From: Margaritifera margaritifera | Taxonomy: Eukaryota; Mollusca; Bivalvia; Unionida; Margaritiferidae | Length of the DNA stretch: 64,000 nucleotides | Direction: 5' to 3' | Assembly: GCA_029931535.1 (NCBI GenBank) | Contig: JAQPZY010000853.1 | Coordinates: forward strand, 496,001-560,000 | Shown here: positions 47,696-59,419 of the stretch, piece by piece | How the letters are laid out: every line of letters starts with the position of its first letter | How positions within the stretch are numbered: the stretch's first letter is position 1 | Notes under the pieces: model-generated | What the model saw: the letters and a program-made list of their open reading frames with translations, nothing else | Databases searched by the model: none | Told to the model about the DNA's origin: nothing | Made by a program: the position numbers and the translations under genes

Positions 47696-50090
47696 ATTAT
47701 TTTATTCTCCATAAAATAGACCTAAACTGATGTTCATTTACAGATAAACACATTTGTAAATAAAAAGGAATTGAAATTATTTATATTATTAATGAAATGG
47801 AAGTTTAAATTAAAATTTTACCAAAAATGAAGGGTGAGGTTTTGATGAGAGCTGAATGAGAAAAATCTCCAATTTTGAATATATTCTTTCTAGGCATAGC
47901 ATGTTAAAATGTCCATTGACATGACTATAGTCTGAGAGATATAATGCTGAGGTTTGACAAAATTTAAATTTTATTTAAATCATTTTAAATTCAATAACAA
48001 TGCCTAAATAAACATGTAAAATATGTAGCACCACCATCTTCCACATTCTACTTCAAAATTACAGCAAAATTACCATTATTTATATTAAACTGGTGAAAGA
48101 CCTGTAAGCTCTTCTATGACATCATCAGAACTCATGAATATTAATGATTTTGACAACATATCTCCCCTGAAATATTTTAAACTTAAGTATCTTCAAATAT
48201 TCTAAACTGATTTTAATGGAATTTTCACACTTGATTATGTTAATATGTCGTCTTTTTTATTATGTGTATTTCTGGGCGTCACTTTAATGAACTGGATCAA
48301 TTTAATTCCTAAAAATTACAAGGGGAGGTTTTTCCCCCCTCCCCTTCCCACCTGACCCCACTTCTTTTCCAACTTCTGCTACTTTATTCTTGTTGAAATC
48401 GAAGTACCCCCTGAGGATGGTCGCCCCTCTAACATGGTGAGTGGCCGGCATGTTAGTGCAAAAACTGTCCAATTTGCCTTGCATGAGTGATCACATAATG
48501 AGGTTTACAGATAGAAATCTCACTATTGTTTGTTGATTTCTAAATGTTAACACATTTACATTTGTTCCAACATACTGACAAGTACCTAACTTTAATCCAT
48601 ACAAAGATGTAAGTAATCTGATTATCCCTATTACTTTGTGTTCCTTACATGTCAGGTTTTGTCACTTTGATAATTACTGGCTATTATTACCACAGATAAT
48701 CAAGATAACAAAAGCTAACCACTGAGAAGTACAGTTTTGTTCAGCTCAAGTTGGGATGACATTCAGTCACCATAAAGTAAAATTGGTATGTTAACCTGAC
48801 TGGCTTCCTTCTCATAGATTATAAAATGTATTTGAAATGGTACCAGACTAAAACCAGTCAATCACGCGACAAGTTCACCTCCATTGTGAACTCTGAGCAT
48901 TTTGTGTAATAACTACAAATTGCCAATTAGGGAATAATTTGTTGCAAGAAGTGCAGAATGTTGTAAGATAATCTCAATTTAAAGGAAAAAGTGAAAGCAA
49001 GTTGATTAGATGAAAGGAATGAGAGTTGGTACTGCTGAAAAATGAATGTCAGAAAGATTCAAATGAACATTGTCAGTTATACATTTTCAGTAGTGGGAAA
49101 ATGGAATGGACATACGTGTATAATGATAGTTACAACCAGATGTTTTGTACCCTGATTTTATTGATAAGGTGGTTTTGCACAATTTATTGATTATTCATAA
49201 TATAAGTTTTATCACATTGATTCCATAACATGCCTGTGATTTTAAAATGAAAATGTTGAACATTTCAAACTTTGTTATGCCTTTTATGTTTTATATGTAA
49301 TTATTACTTATATTTGTGAGTAAGGCCACCCCTATCATAAGGCCACTCCTGCTGCAAAAGGGGTAGCCTTGTAAGAGGGAGAACACTGCAATTGAACTTA
49401 GTGCAGAAGACCTTTATATTGTCCTTCATTAGCAAATTCATTTTTATATTTGTAAAAAAAAAAATTTAAATTTTTTTAATCATGATAGTGCATATGACAG
49501 TGAGTTTAACCTTTGTCACAAAATATGCTCTTCAGCCAATCATATGGGACAAATACCCCCAATTTTAAATGCTTGATTTTCACATCAGCTTGGCTATGTA
49601 TCAATGGTCTAGTATCCCATCTTCTCTAAAATAACAGTTTAAATTAAAGATGACTCAGTTTTCCTTGCAAAATAGTGCTTGTCAAATTATCAGTCATATA
49701 CTTGTAACTCGCGTAACAGGACGGACAAATTAGATATTCAACTAATGATTTCTTTTACTATGTGGAAAGTAATCAACATAAATCAATTAAAACTGAAGAT
49801 GAATAAAAGCAGCATCACCAGCTACATCAGTATGATTTAGACATATATAAAATGGGTTCATATATCATGTATTCATAATACAGCGAGTGACAACGTCCAA
49901 CATTACATTAGGATTTTACAAATATTCTCATGTGAAACATTTTCTTGATATTTAAAAAAAAGTAGTGACTATTTGCAATCAGCAAACAAATACAAAAGAC
50001 ACATCATTGTTTCATGTTCCATTGAATAGTATTCAAACTTTATGAAGGTAGAAAATGTAACTCGTGTAACAAGGACGGACACAAAATTTT
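47696..50090. other. no gene seen
   Basis: AT-rich sequence. At 48300-48480 a C-rich stretch carries an unremarkable minus-strand frame. No domain is seen. It may include the 3' UTR of the minus-strand exon at 50091-50272. Confidence 0.45.
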
Positions 50091-50272
50091 TTATTTGACT
50101 TTTTCAAATTCATAGAAGAGTATGGAGCCAGCAATGGACTGGTTTGGTTCAGGGAGTATCTGCACCACATCAGATGAGAATATTTCATATTGGCATTTTC
50201 CATGACCCACAATTTTCTTGTTTTGTTGCCTTTCTTGAACAAGAGTGCCCCCAATGGAATTTCTTATGCAAT
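50091..50272 (-). CDS. probable terminal coding exon (59 codons)
   Basis: On the minus strand an acceptor (CTGTTTTCAG, ending at 50273) is followed by two bases that complete a codon, then 59 codons and TAA at 50093-50091. It reads CIRNSIGGTLVQERQQN, then KKIVGHGKCQYEIFSS, then DVVQILPEPNQSIAG, then SILFYEFEKVK. The composition is that of a soluble beta-rich protein C-terminus. The reading frame differs from the ATG-started frame on this strand, so it has to be found by its splice site. No family is recognised. The upstream exon (ending in phase 1) should lie above 50300 and may be beyond the hAT element. This is the best host-exon candidate in the window. Confidence 0.5.
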
Positions 50273-51042
50273 CTGAAAACAGAAATATTTATTTACAATG
50301 TATTAATTGTTTAGTATGTTGGGTATGAAATTTACGAACCTGTTAGTCTTTGCTTCATTTTATGATGTTTTAAACTATTTTGATAGATTTTACTAATAAT
50401 TTGTACCTTAAAGTATTGATATATTCCTGTATTTATGCTGTGTTGATTTATCATTTCACGAAATATCAAATGCACAGAAACTTGCAAATACATGATAAAA
50501 TAAATGAATTAAACAAGGTATATGCAATATTTAATTCTTTATGGGGTTGATATAAATACAAGTCTTTTTAAAAATGTAATATTTTAAGAGAAAATTGTGT
50601 GTGCAGTTAATTAGGTCTTATCAGCAATTACATGCTGATATGTGATTGGTCAGTTCGTAAGTGTGGCAGATAGGTGGGTGGGGTGGCAGTAAGATCAATT
50701 GGCATGTGACTAGAAAATGCATTTCATACATCAGCCATTTTAGTGTAGAAATATATAGTTGTACCATTCAAATTCTGCAGTAACTGTCCTTTGTTTAAAT
50801 TTTAGCTGATGTCTATTTTGTTTAACAAAATATTTGCAGCATTTGACATTACATTAGTTGTCCAGAAATGAAAAAGTGCAAAAACTTTATAAATAAAACT
50901 GCTTTTTATTATACCCTGCCAATGATAATTGCAGGGTATTATAGCTCACTGTTGTCTGTCTGGGCCATTCATTGGGCGTCTGTTTTGGTTTTAAGGTGAC
51001 AACTAAGTCCTAGTGAATAGATTTCAGTGCAACTTACCCAGT
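50273..51042. other. no gene seen; short perfect hairpin
   Basis: AT-rich intron-like DNA. At 50911-50939 ATACCCTGC and GCAGGGTAT form a hairpin, possibly the edge of another dispersed element. Confidence 0.5.
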
Positions 51043-51050
51043 AGTACACG

Positions 51051-52572
51051 TAGGTGTGAAACGATACACCTTTGCCACGTATCGATATGATTCTCGATAC
51101 ACAACCTACGATATGGTACATTATCAATACACATATCAACTTGATGGTCTTTTCATCTATGGAAGGTCTGTCAGTGGTAGGGTGGTGCCATTTTTTATGT
51201 GTTGACATATTGGGCGTATTTCCAGTATGCAGATTATAGACAGATGTAGACTTATCATCTGTTCATATGCCCTTCTCATATTTGACAAGATATTAAAAAG
51301 TACTTCCAAACAGACTACCTGTTAGTTGTTAGTGATTTGTATTCAACCTTTTAAGCCATTTCTGATCAGATGCAGGACTCGTTCTGGTCACCACGCCATT
51401 TGTTTTGCATTGCATGAATGTTTTTAAAACATCTTATTACCAATTTCATGTCTTTTCTTAAATTTGGAAGGCATAACGGTGTTATGGTCAAAACAAAAGA
51501 AACAGTGCAATTAACTTGTGCAAGGAAAATCTTATCTAGAACAAGTTCGAGTGTGGGAGTGGAGATGACTAACAACCAAATCCTTCACATTGTACTTCTC
51601 ACAGATGCAAAACAACTGCCGTGACCACAGGCACTTGTTTCTGTCAGTAAAAAGGGAAATTATTGACAACACCAACTCCCCTTCTACAAACTGATAAGGT
51701 GGCTATCACTCACGCAGTTTGGAATCTGCCCCCTTGCCGATTCTGTGCAAATTGTATTTGTTTATCACATGACTACATATATCAGCATAAAAGGAGACAT
51801 TCTAAACTTGTTCCCCATGTACGATTTAAGTACTTTACAGATCATTCAATAGGCACTTTTGTGTGAAGTTTCTCTGTTGCTTTGTATCTGTTTGGATAGA
51901 GTTTGGATGCCAATATTTCCGGTATGTCACACAGTGAACACGCTACAGTTAGTTCTGATTGGTGGTTATTCTTGTACCCTGGACTTGAACAAACAATAAC
52001 CACTAATCAGAATTGCATGCAACATATTTCACTGCGTGACACACTGGAAGTGTAGCCTTCAAATTCGTTCCAAGTAGACAAGATGCACTGCAACAGATGC
52101 ATTTTGCATAAAAGTGCTTATTAACTGATTAGTAAAGTACTTAAATCATACATGGGGAACAAATCTGGAATGTCTTCTTTCCGTTGATATATGTTATCAG
52201 TGGCTTAACTAACATGCAGTCGGGATAAAATAATTAGTATGGAATTGGGGCGGTGGGAGGGGGCAGATTTCGAACCACTTGAGTTAGTCATCTTGTGTTA
52301 ATTTGTAGAAGGCGAGTCGGTGTTGTCAATAGTTTTTATTTTGTCCTGACAGAAATGAGTGCATGTGCTTGCTACGGTTGTCTTAGATGAATTCTCAATT
52401 TAAAGAATAAAAAGGCAAACCACTAATAATTATTCATGATTGCTGAAGATTAAAGTAACTTGTATAGAGTAAATATCGTTTTGTATTAGTTCTTCACCTC
52501 TTGTATCGATATGGGTATTGATATGGAAAAAGTATTGATACATCAATATATCGATTAATCGGTTCACACCTA
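51051..52572. mobile_element. non-autonomous hAT-like element, 1522 bp
   Basis: It begins TAGGTGTGAAACGATACACC and ends GGTTCACACCTA, giving imperfect terminal inverted repeats (TAGGTGTGAACCGAT type). Flanks AGTACACG (51043-51050) and AGTACATG (52573-52580) are an 8-bp target duplication with one mismatch, as expected for hAT. Subterminal regions are rich in ATCGATA motifs. No transposase is seen. The middle is a large palindrome (51610-52385). Confidence 0.8.
51610..52385. repeat. ~370-bp-arm palindrome inside the hAT-like element
   Basis: The left arm phrases TTTCTGTCAG, ATTATTGACAACACC, AATCTGCCCCCT, GTACGATTTAAGTACTTTAC and AATAGGCACTTTT reappear complemented and in reverse order on the right (52111-52370). 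The centre is near 51985, between GTTATTCTTG and CAATAACCAC. Identity is about 75-80 percent by eye. It may be a separate fold-back element nested in the hAT. Confidence 0.8.
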
Positions 52573-52580
52573 AGTACATG

Positions 52581-52975
52581 TGTCTCCCTTAGCCCAAAGA
52601 AGAACCCTATTAAATCTGTTATCAGTAGCTATGTCAAAGTCACTGTTCATTCACACATCAATTGAACAAAGAAATTTCAGCTGTATGTTTATTTAACTTA
52701 ACTTACATCAAATAAAATCTTTGTACTGTTTCATGCAAAAACATTAATTTACTAAATATACTTTGTCTGTCCTGGGGCTACTCAATAAGTATATGTACCT
52801 GGGGTAGTCTAGCAGGTATGGTTTAACCTTAATATCATATTACCAATCCTGGCTTCCATCTGGGGGTAACCTGGCAGGTGAAAGCCAGCATAGAGGCAGA
52901 ACTGTACAAAAACATATAATTTTTAGGTGAACCTAGGATGGAGAACCGACGGGTTTCTATCATACCCTACTGTAT
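52581..52975. other. no gene seen
   Basis: Unremarkable sequence between the hAT element and Mutator-like copy C. Confidence 0.5.
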
Positions 52976-53798
52976 CATAGTTCTATTTTTAAAGGTAATA
53001 TACACAAAATGTCCAAATTTCATGCATCTACCTTCAATAATAAACTCAGGATAACAATTTAAACTTTTATAACCTATCTACATATCAGGGTCAGACATTT
53101 TCACCTGAATGGAAAAAAACTCAAATAAATGTGTCTGAAATACTGCTGCAAAGTTTCAATGAATTTGATGCATGCATATAAATTTTATCGGACACCATTG
53201 TATTACAAACAGTATGAATTTCAAAATGGCCGACTGTGAACAATGCACAAAACTTAAAGTTGAATGGTGAATTTATTAATTAAGATCAACACTTGAAATA
53301 AACTGTAGTTTGTTTTTAGTCCTCATACAAATCTGGAAATTACTAGAAATTAAACCTGGCTGCTAAACTCTCAGTGGAGAGTCCATTTTAAAATAGGATA
53401 CATATTTTTATTTAAAAATTTGAATTTAAATTAAATTTTCATGAAAATTTAAAAACTCAAGTTGACAAATTTTGTTCTGTTGCAACATGTCTCCAATCCT
53501 TTATCACAAACATCAATGGTTTTCCTTATCAGGTGTGAAGTAATTAAACCAGGGCCTGTCAATAATAGGTAGCACCTGAAATCTGGTAGCATCTGAATAC
53601 GCTAGTTAGGGGTAGTAACTAAGGTATTTATGTAATTTTCACCCCTTAAGGGGAGGAGCTGTTAGATGCTAGGGATCCAATGGTATTGAAGAGTTCGTGA
53701 AGTTATATGATACCAGGGCAGCACACCTTTTCCCAGTTATATAAGGGGGAGAGAGGATAATTCTTGTACTTTTACATGCAGTTATTTTATCTGAAACC
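52976..53798 (+). repeat. Mutator-like element copy C: 5' flank and promoter region
   Basis: Same 5' region as copy A (19790-20595), starting at CATAGTTCTATTTTTAAAGG. It lacks the AT-only tract seen before this point in copies A and B, so the left end is truncated or the AT tract is variable. Confidence 0.9.
53738..53744 (+). promoter_or_regulatory. TATA box of Mutator-like copy C
   Basis: TATATAAG, 55 bp upstream of the ATG at 53799. Same context as in copies A and D. Confidence 0.6.
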
Positions 53799-55027
53799 AT
53801 GAAAGGGTACACCAAGAAGAAGAAAACTTTTTTTTAAACCAGGAAATATTCCACATAACAAAGGGGTCAGATTTCTGACTGATGATACTCTACCAAGTTC
53901 CAGTGCTGCATCTGCTCAAGTGACCAGAAGAATGGATGCAGACAAGTTCTCTCTCATGGCAGTGACGAAGCCGACAGGTGGGGGTCTCCAGTCAGTTGTG
54001 GCACCAGACTGTAATGGCACACCTGGGTCTGCTAGAATTCTACGGCCATCATCCAAAGCAAGACTGACCCTGAAAGAGACAGAAGTGAATGAGCATGAGG
54101 GGACACATATGATCTGTATGAATAAAAATGTGGAAATGTGGAATGATATCATCCATCGTAATGGCAATCAAGACAACAGATGTGAGAGTCCTGATCTCAA
54201 ACAGTGCAGTTCTGCAACTTTTAGTGAAAAATATGTTTCTGGGAATAAGAACAAGAGAAGGAAAAAAGCTTAAGCAGACAATTCTCAGTCAAGATGTTAA
54301 AGCCCGCTGCAGTTTTGATCTTCAAACAAATGATGGAAGACACTGGTGGTGATGTTAGAATTATCCAATGTCAACTTCCCCAAGTACTGGATTCTGCTCT
54401 ACAATGTTATTCTGGGGACTGCAAAAAATGTCAGCATTATTCTAAGGTTTGTGAGGGAGGAAGTACTAACAGTTGGTGGATATGATTTGCATTTCTGGGA
54501 CTTCATCAAGTGACTCATCTAAACATGACAGAAAGTGATAAGAATATTCTCCTGGAAGTGCTGAAAATGAAACTTTCCTGTGATGTTGTACAAAGACTGC
54601 AACTTAATACAAACATGCAGAAATGTGAGGCTGTGAACAGATCACTCAGTGTTTCCGTACCTAAAAATGTCAACTATTCAAGAAACTTTGAGGCAAGAGT
54701 GCATTCAACAATACACAGACTCAATAACAGACTTGGATCATCTCTGAAAACAAAAGTAAAACACTTGGGGGTATACTTTCACCAAGTACTCTGAGATCAC
54801 TGGATCAAATGGATAAAACACTCTACTTACCATCATTTGTATCGAAAGTATCTGGAAAACAGGAACTGTGTACTGGAAAGACAGGGATATATGATACAGG
54901 CTCATCTAAGGTACAGAACTCAGCCGAGAACAGGAAGTCATGCTGCACAGTCATTCCAAGGGTGATCACTCCAACGCACAGGTTCACCAGGAGCCAAGGA
55001 CACTGCAGACAGAAAAGAGGATCTTAG
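53799..55027 (+). pseudogene. Mutator-like transposase, N- and C-terminal parts without a middle (copy C)
   Basis: The N-terminal part starts MKGYTKKKK at 53799 but an eight-T run at 53828-53835 (seven in copies A and D) shifts the frame; the correct frame resumes and runs to 54273. A second shift near 54270-54320 leads to QLPQVLDSALQCYSGDCKKC, then QHYSKVCEGG and SWWI (54294-54485). One stop at 54483 separates this from THLNMTESDKNILLE, then QLNTNMQKCEAVNRS, then NYSRNFEARVHSTIHRLN (54510-54794). The last two blocks match, from memory, the C-terminal region of PF20700-type Mutator-like transposases. The DDE core that should lie between is not seen. The residues after 54794 (to 55027) are Ser/Gly-rich and unrecognised. 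The 372-bp satellite starts 34 bp after the last frame. Confidence 0.6.
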
Positions 55028-55060
55028 TCCATGTACAAAAGGACAGTGCTAAAAAGACAT

Positions 55061-58032
55061 TACATGTCCTATTCGTTTTCAATTGACCGAAGGAAAATGA
55101 GACCCTGCGAAGGTGCCATTTTCCTCCACCCGACCCACTGCCAGGTGTACTTAGTTAGATAGGATGGTGTCGTGCTGGAAGGAACAATTTTACCGGGGGA
55201 GGTCCATTACTAGACCAGGCCCCCGGGTGACAAACACTTATTTAGTACATGTCCCTAACTGTTTTTTAATTGACCGAAGGAAAACGACGCCATGAGAGAG
55301 GTGCCGTTTCCCTCCACCCGACCCTCTGCCGGGTGTACTTAGTTAGATAGGATGGTGTTGTGCTGGAACAAACAATTTTACCGGGATGAGGTCTAAAGGA
55401 GACCACCATCATGGAAAAAAACACTTATTTAGTACATGTCCTATTCGTTTTCAATTGACCGAAGGAAAATGACACCCTGCAAAGGTGCCATTTTCCTCCA
55501 CCCGACCCACTGCCAGGTGTACTTAGTTAGATAGGATGGTGTCGTGCTGGAAGGAACAATTTTACCGGGGGAGGTCCATTACTAGACCAGGCCTCCGGGT
55601 GACAAACACTTATTTAGTACATGTCCCTAACTGTTTTTTAATTGACCGAAGGAAAACGACGCCGTGAGAGAGGTGCCGTTTCCCTCCACCCGACCCTCTG
55701 CCGGGTGTACTTAGTTAGATAGGATGGTGTTGTGCTGGAACGAACAATTTTACCGGGATGAGGTCTAAAGGAGACCACCATCATGGAAAAAAACACTTAT
55801 TTAGTACATGTCCTATTCGTTTTCAATTGACCGAAGGAAAATGAGACCCTGCAAAGGTGCCATTTTCCTCCACCCGACCCACTGCCAGGTGTACTTAGTT
55901 AGATAGGATGGTGTCGTGCTGGAAGGAACAATTTTACCGGGGGAGGTCCATTACTAGACCAGGCCCCCGGGTGAGAAACACTTATTTAGTACATGTCCCT
56001 AACTGTTTTTTAATTGACCGAAGGAAAACGACGCCATGAGAGAGGTGCCGTTTCCCTCCACCTGACCCTCTGCCGAGTGCACTTAGTTAGATAGGATGGT
56101 GTTGTGCTGGAATGAACAATTTTACCGGGATGAGGTCTAAAGGAGACCACCATCATGGAAAAAAACACTTATTTAGTACATGTCCTATTCGTTTTCAATT
56201 GACCGAAGGAAAATGACACTCTGCGAAGGTGCCATTTTCCTCCACCCGACCCACTGCCAGGTGTACTTAGTTAGATAGGATGGTGTCGTGCTGGAAGGAA
56301 CAATTTTACCGGGGGAGGTCCATTACTAGACCAAGCCCCCGGGTGAGAAACACTTATTTAGTACATGTCCCTAACTGTTTTTTAATTGACCGAAGGAAAA
56401 TGACGCCGTGAGAGAGGTGCCGTTTCCCTCCTCCCGACCCTCTGCCGAGTGTACTTAGTTAGATAGGATGGTGTTGTGCTGGAATGAACAATTTTACCGG
56501 GATGAGGTCTAAAGGAGACCACCATCATGGAAAAAACACTTATTTAGTACATGTCCTATTCGTTTTCAATTGACCGAAGGAAAATGACACCCTGCGAAGG
56601 TGCCATTTTCCTCCACCCGACCCACTGCCAGGTGTACTTAGTTAGATAGGATGGTGTCGTGCTGGAAGGAACAATTTTACCGGGGGAGGTCCATTACTAG
56701 ACCAAGCCCCTGGGTGACAAACACTTATTTAGTACATGTCCCTAACTGTTTTTTATTTGACTGAGGGAAAACGACGCCGTGAGAGAGGTGCCGTTTCCCT
56801 CCACCCGACCCTCTGCCGGGTGTACTTAGTTAGATAGGATGGTGTTGTGCTGGAACAAACAATTTTACCGGGATGAGGTCTAAAGGAGACCACCATCATG
56901 GAAAAAAACACTTATTTAGTACATGTCCTATTCGTTTTCAATTGACCGAAGGAAAATGACACCCTGCGAAGGTGCCATTTTCCTCCACCCGACCCACTGC
57001 CAGGTGTACTTAGTTAGATAGGATGGTGTCGTGCTGGAAGGAACAATTTTACCGGGGGAGGTCCATTACTAGACCAGGCCCCCGGATGACAAACACTTAT
57101 TTAGTACATGTCCCTAACTGTTTTTTAATTGACCGAAGGAAAACGACGCCATGAGAGAGGTGCCGTTTCCCTCCACCCGACCCTCTGCCGGGTGTACTTA
57201 GTTAGATAGGATGGTGTTGTGCTGGAACAAACAATTTCACCAGGATGAGGTCTAAAGGAGACCACCATCATGGAAAAAAACACTTATTTAGTACATGTCC
57301 TATTCGTTTTCAATTGACCGAAGGAAAATGACACCCTGCGAAGGTGCCATTTTCCTCCACCCGACCCACTGTCAGGTGTACTTAGTTAGATAGGATGGTG
57401 TCGTGCTGGAAGGAACAATTTTACCGGGGGAGGTCCATTACTAGACCAGGCCCCCGGGTGAGAAACACTTATTTAGTACATGTCCCTAACTGTTTTTATT
57501 TGACCGAAGGAAAATGACGCCGTGAGAGAGGTGCCGTTTCCCTCCACCCGACCCTCTGCCGGGTGTACTTAGTTAGATAGGATGGTGTTGTGCTGGAACA
57601 AACAATTTTACCGGGATGAGGTCTAAAGGAGACCACCATCATGGAAAAAAACACTTATTTAGTACATGTCCTATTCGTTTTCAATTGACCGAAGGAAAAT
57701 GACACCCTGCGAAGGTGCCATTTTCCTCCACCCGACCCACTGCCAGGTGTACTTAGTTAGATAGGATGGTGTCGTGCTGGAAGGAACAATTTTACCGGGG
57801 GAGTTCCATTACTAGACCAGGCCCCCGGATGACAAACACTTATTTAGTACATGTCCCTAACTGTTTTTTAATTGACCGAAGGAAAACGACGCCATGAGAG
57901 AGGTGCCGTTTCCCTCCACCTGACCCTCTGCCGGGTGTACTTAGTTAGATAGGATGGTGTTGTGCTGGAACAAACAATTTCACCGGGATGAGGTCTAAAG
58001 GAGACCACCATCATGGAAAAAAACACTTATCT
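55061..58032 (+). repeat. 372-bp dimeric satellite, eight dimers
   Basis: Units begin TACATGTCCTATTCG at 55061, 55433, 55805, 56177, 56548, 56920, 57292 and 57663, a period of 371-372 bp. Each dimer is subunit A (184 bp) plus subunit B (188 bp, beginning TACATGTCCCTAACTG). A and B share GAAGGAAAA, CTTAGTTAGATAGGATGGTG and CAATTTTACCGGG but differ at many sites, while dimers are almost identical to each other. Each subunit holds two hairpins: GGAAAATGACACC with GGTGCCATTTTCC in A, and GGAAAACGACGCC with GGTGCCGTTTCCC in B; then GGGGGAGGTC with GACCAGGCCCCC in A, and GATGAGGTCT with AGACCACCATC in B. Confidence 0.97.
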
Positions 58033-58767
58033 AGAAGATCTAGAGGATCACGCTCTCGATGAAGATGTAGAAGATGACGCTCTCGATGATGATCATCGAT
58101 GATGAAGATCTAGAAGATGACGCTCTCGATGATGATCATGGATGATGAAGATCTAGAAGATGACGCTCTCGATGAAGATCTAGAAGATAAAGCTCTCTCG
58201 ATGTCGATCATGGTTGATGAAGATCTAGAAGATGAAGCTCTCGATGATGATCATGGGTGGTGAAGATCTAGAAGATGACGCTCTCGATGATGATCATGGA
58301 TGATGAAGATCTAGAAGATGGCGCTCTCGATGAAGATCTAGAAGATGAAGCTCTCTCGATGTCGATCATGGGTAATGAAGATCTAGAAGATGACGCTCTC
58401 GACGATGATCATGGGTGATGAAGATCTAGAAGATGAAGCTCTCGACGATGATCGAGAAGATGACGCTCTCGATTATGATCATGGATGATGAAGATCTAGA
58501 AGATGAAGCTCTCAATGATGATCATGGATTATGAAGATCTAGAAGATGACGCTCTCGATGAAGATCTAGAAGATGAAGCTCTAGATGATGATCATCAATG
58601 ATGAAGATCTAGAAGATAACGCTCTCGATGATCATAATGGATGATGAAGATCTAGAAGATGACGCTCTCGATGAAGATCTAGAAGATGAAGCTCTCTCGA
58701 TGTCGATCATGGGTGATGAAGATCTAGAAGATGACGCTCTCGACGGAAGTATTAATTGTGTCCTGAT
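58033..58767 (+). repeat. GATC-rich ~42-bp tandem array
   Basis: Variants of GATGAAGATCTAGAAGATGACGCTCTCGATGATGATCATGG-like units (quoted in words: an AGATCTAGAAGATGA block, a CGCTCTCGA block and a TGATCATGG block) repeat about 16 times to 58745, with shorter and longer versions. BglII-type AGATCT and GATC dyads recur in every unit. One frame would encode runs of DEDLEDDALD, but frames are broken by stops every few units. It begins exactly where the 372-bp satellite stops (at CACTTATCTAGAAG) and ends just before copy D. Confidence 0.9.
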
Positions 58768-59419
58768 TCCTATCAGGGTCAGACATTTTCACCTGAATGG
58801 AAAAAAACTAAAATAAAAGTGTCTGAAATACTGCTGTAAAGTTTCAATGAATTTGATGCATGCATATAAATTTTATCGGACACCATTGTATTACAAACAG
58901 TATGAATTTCAAAATGGCCAACTGTGAACAATTCACAAAACTTAAAGTTGAATGGTGAATTTATTAATTAAGATAAACACTTGAAATAAACTGTAGTTAG
59001 TTTTTAGTCTTCATACAAATCTGGAAATTACTAGAAATTAAACCTGGCTGCTAAACTCTCAGTGGAGAGTCCATTTTAAAATAGGATACATATTTTTATT
59101 TAAAAACTCAAGTTGACAAATTTTGTTCTGTTGCAACAGGTCTCCACTCCTTTATCACAAACATCAATGGTTTTCCTTATCAGGTCTGAAGTAATTAAAC
59201 CAGGGCCTGTCAATAATAGGTAGCACCTGAAATCTGGTAGCATCTGAATACGCTAGTTAGGGGTAGTAACTAAGGTAGTGATGTAATTTTCACCCCTTAA
59301 GGGGAGGAGCTGTTAGATGCTAGGGATCCAATGGTATTGAATAGTTCGTGAAGTTATATGATACCAGGGCAGCACACCTTTTCCCAGTTATATAAGGGGG
59401 AGAGAGGATAATTCTTGTA
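58768..59419 (+). repeat. Mutator-like element copy D: 5' flank, interrupted by LINE insertion
   Basis: Matches 53083-53769 almost base for base (TATCAGGGTCAGACATTTTC onward), with an internal deletion near 59105 that removes the ATTTGAATTTAAATTAAATT part. It stops at AATTCTTGTA (59410-59419), where the LINE is inserted, and continues at 61978. Confidence 0.93.
59389..59395 (+). promoter_or_regulatory. TATA box of Mutator-like copy D
   Basis: TATATAAG in the same context as copies A and C, but separated from its ORF by the 2.5-kb LINE insertion 25 bp downstream. Confidence 0.5.

Noticed and set aside
55061..58032. Possible hammerhead ribozyme in the 372-bp satellite (GGGATGAGGTCT with AGACC)
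   Set aside because: The stem resembles hammerhead stem II, but the CTGATGA and GAAA core boxes are absent in both subunits.
58628..58816. 62-codon acidic ORF
   Set aside because: It is one in-frame run of the 42-bp array continuing into Mutator-like flank; other units carry stops.
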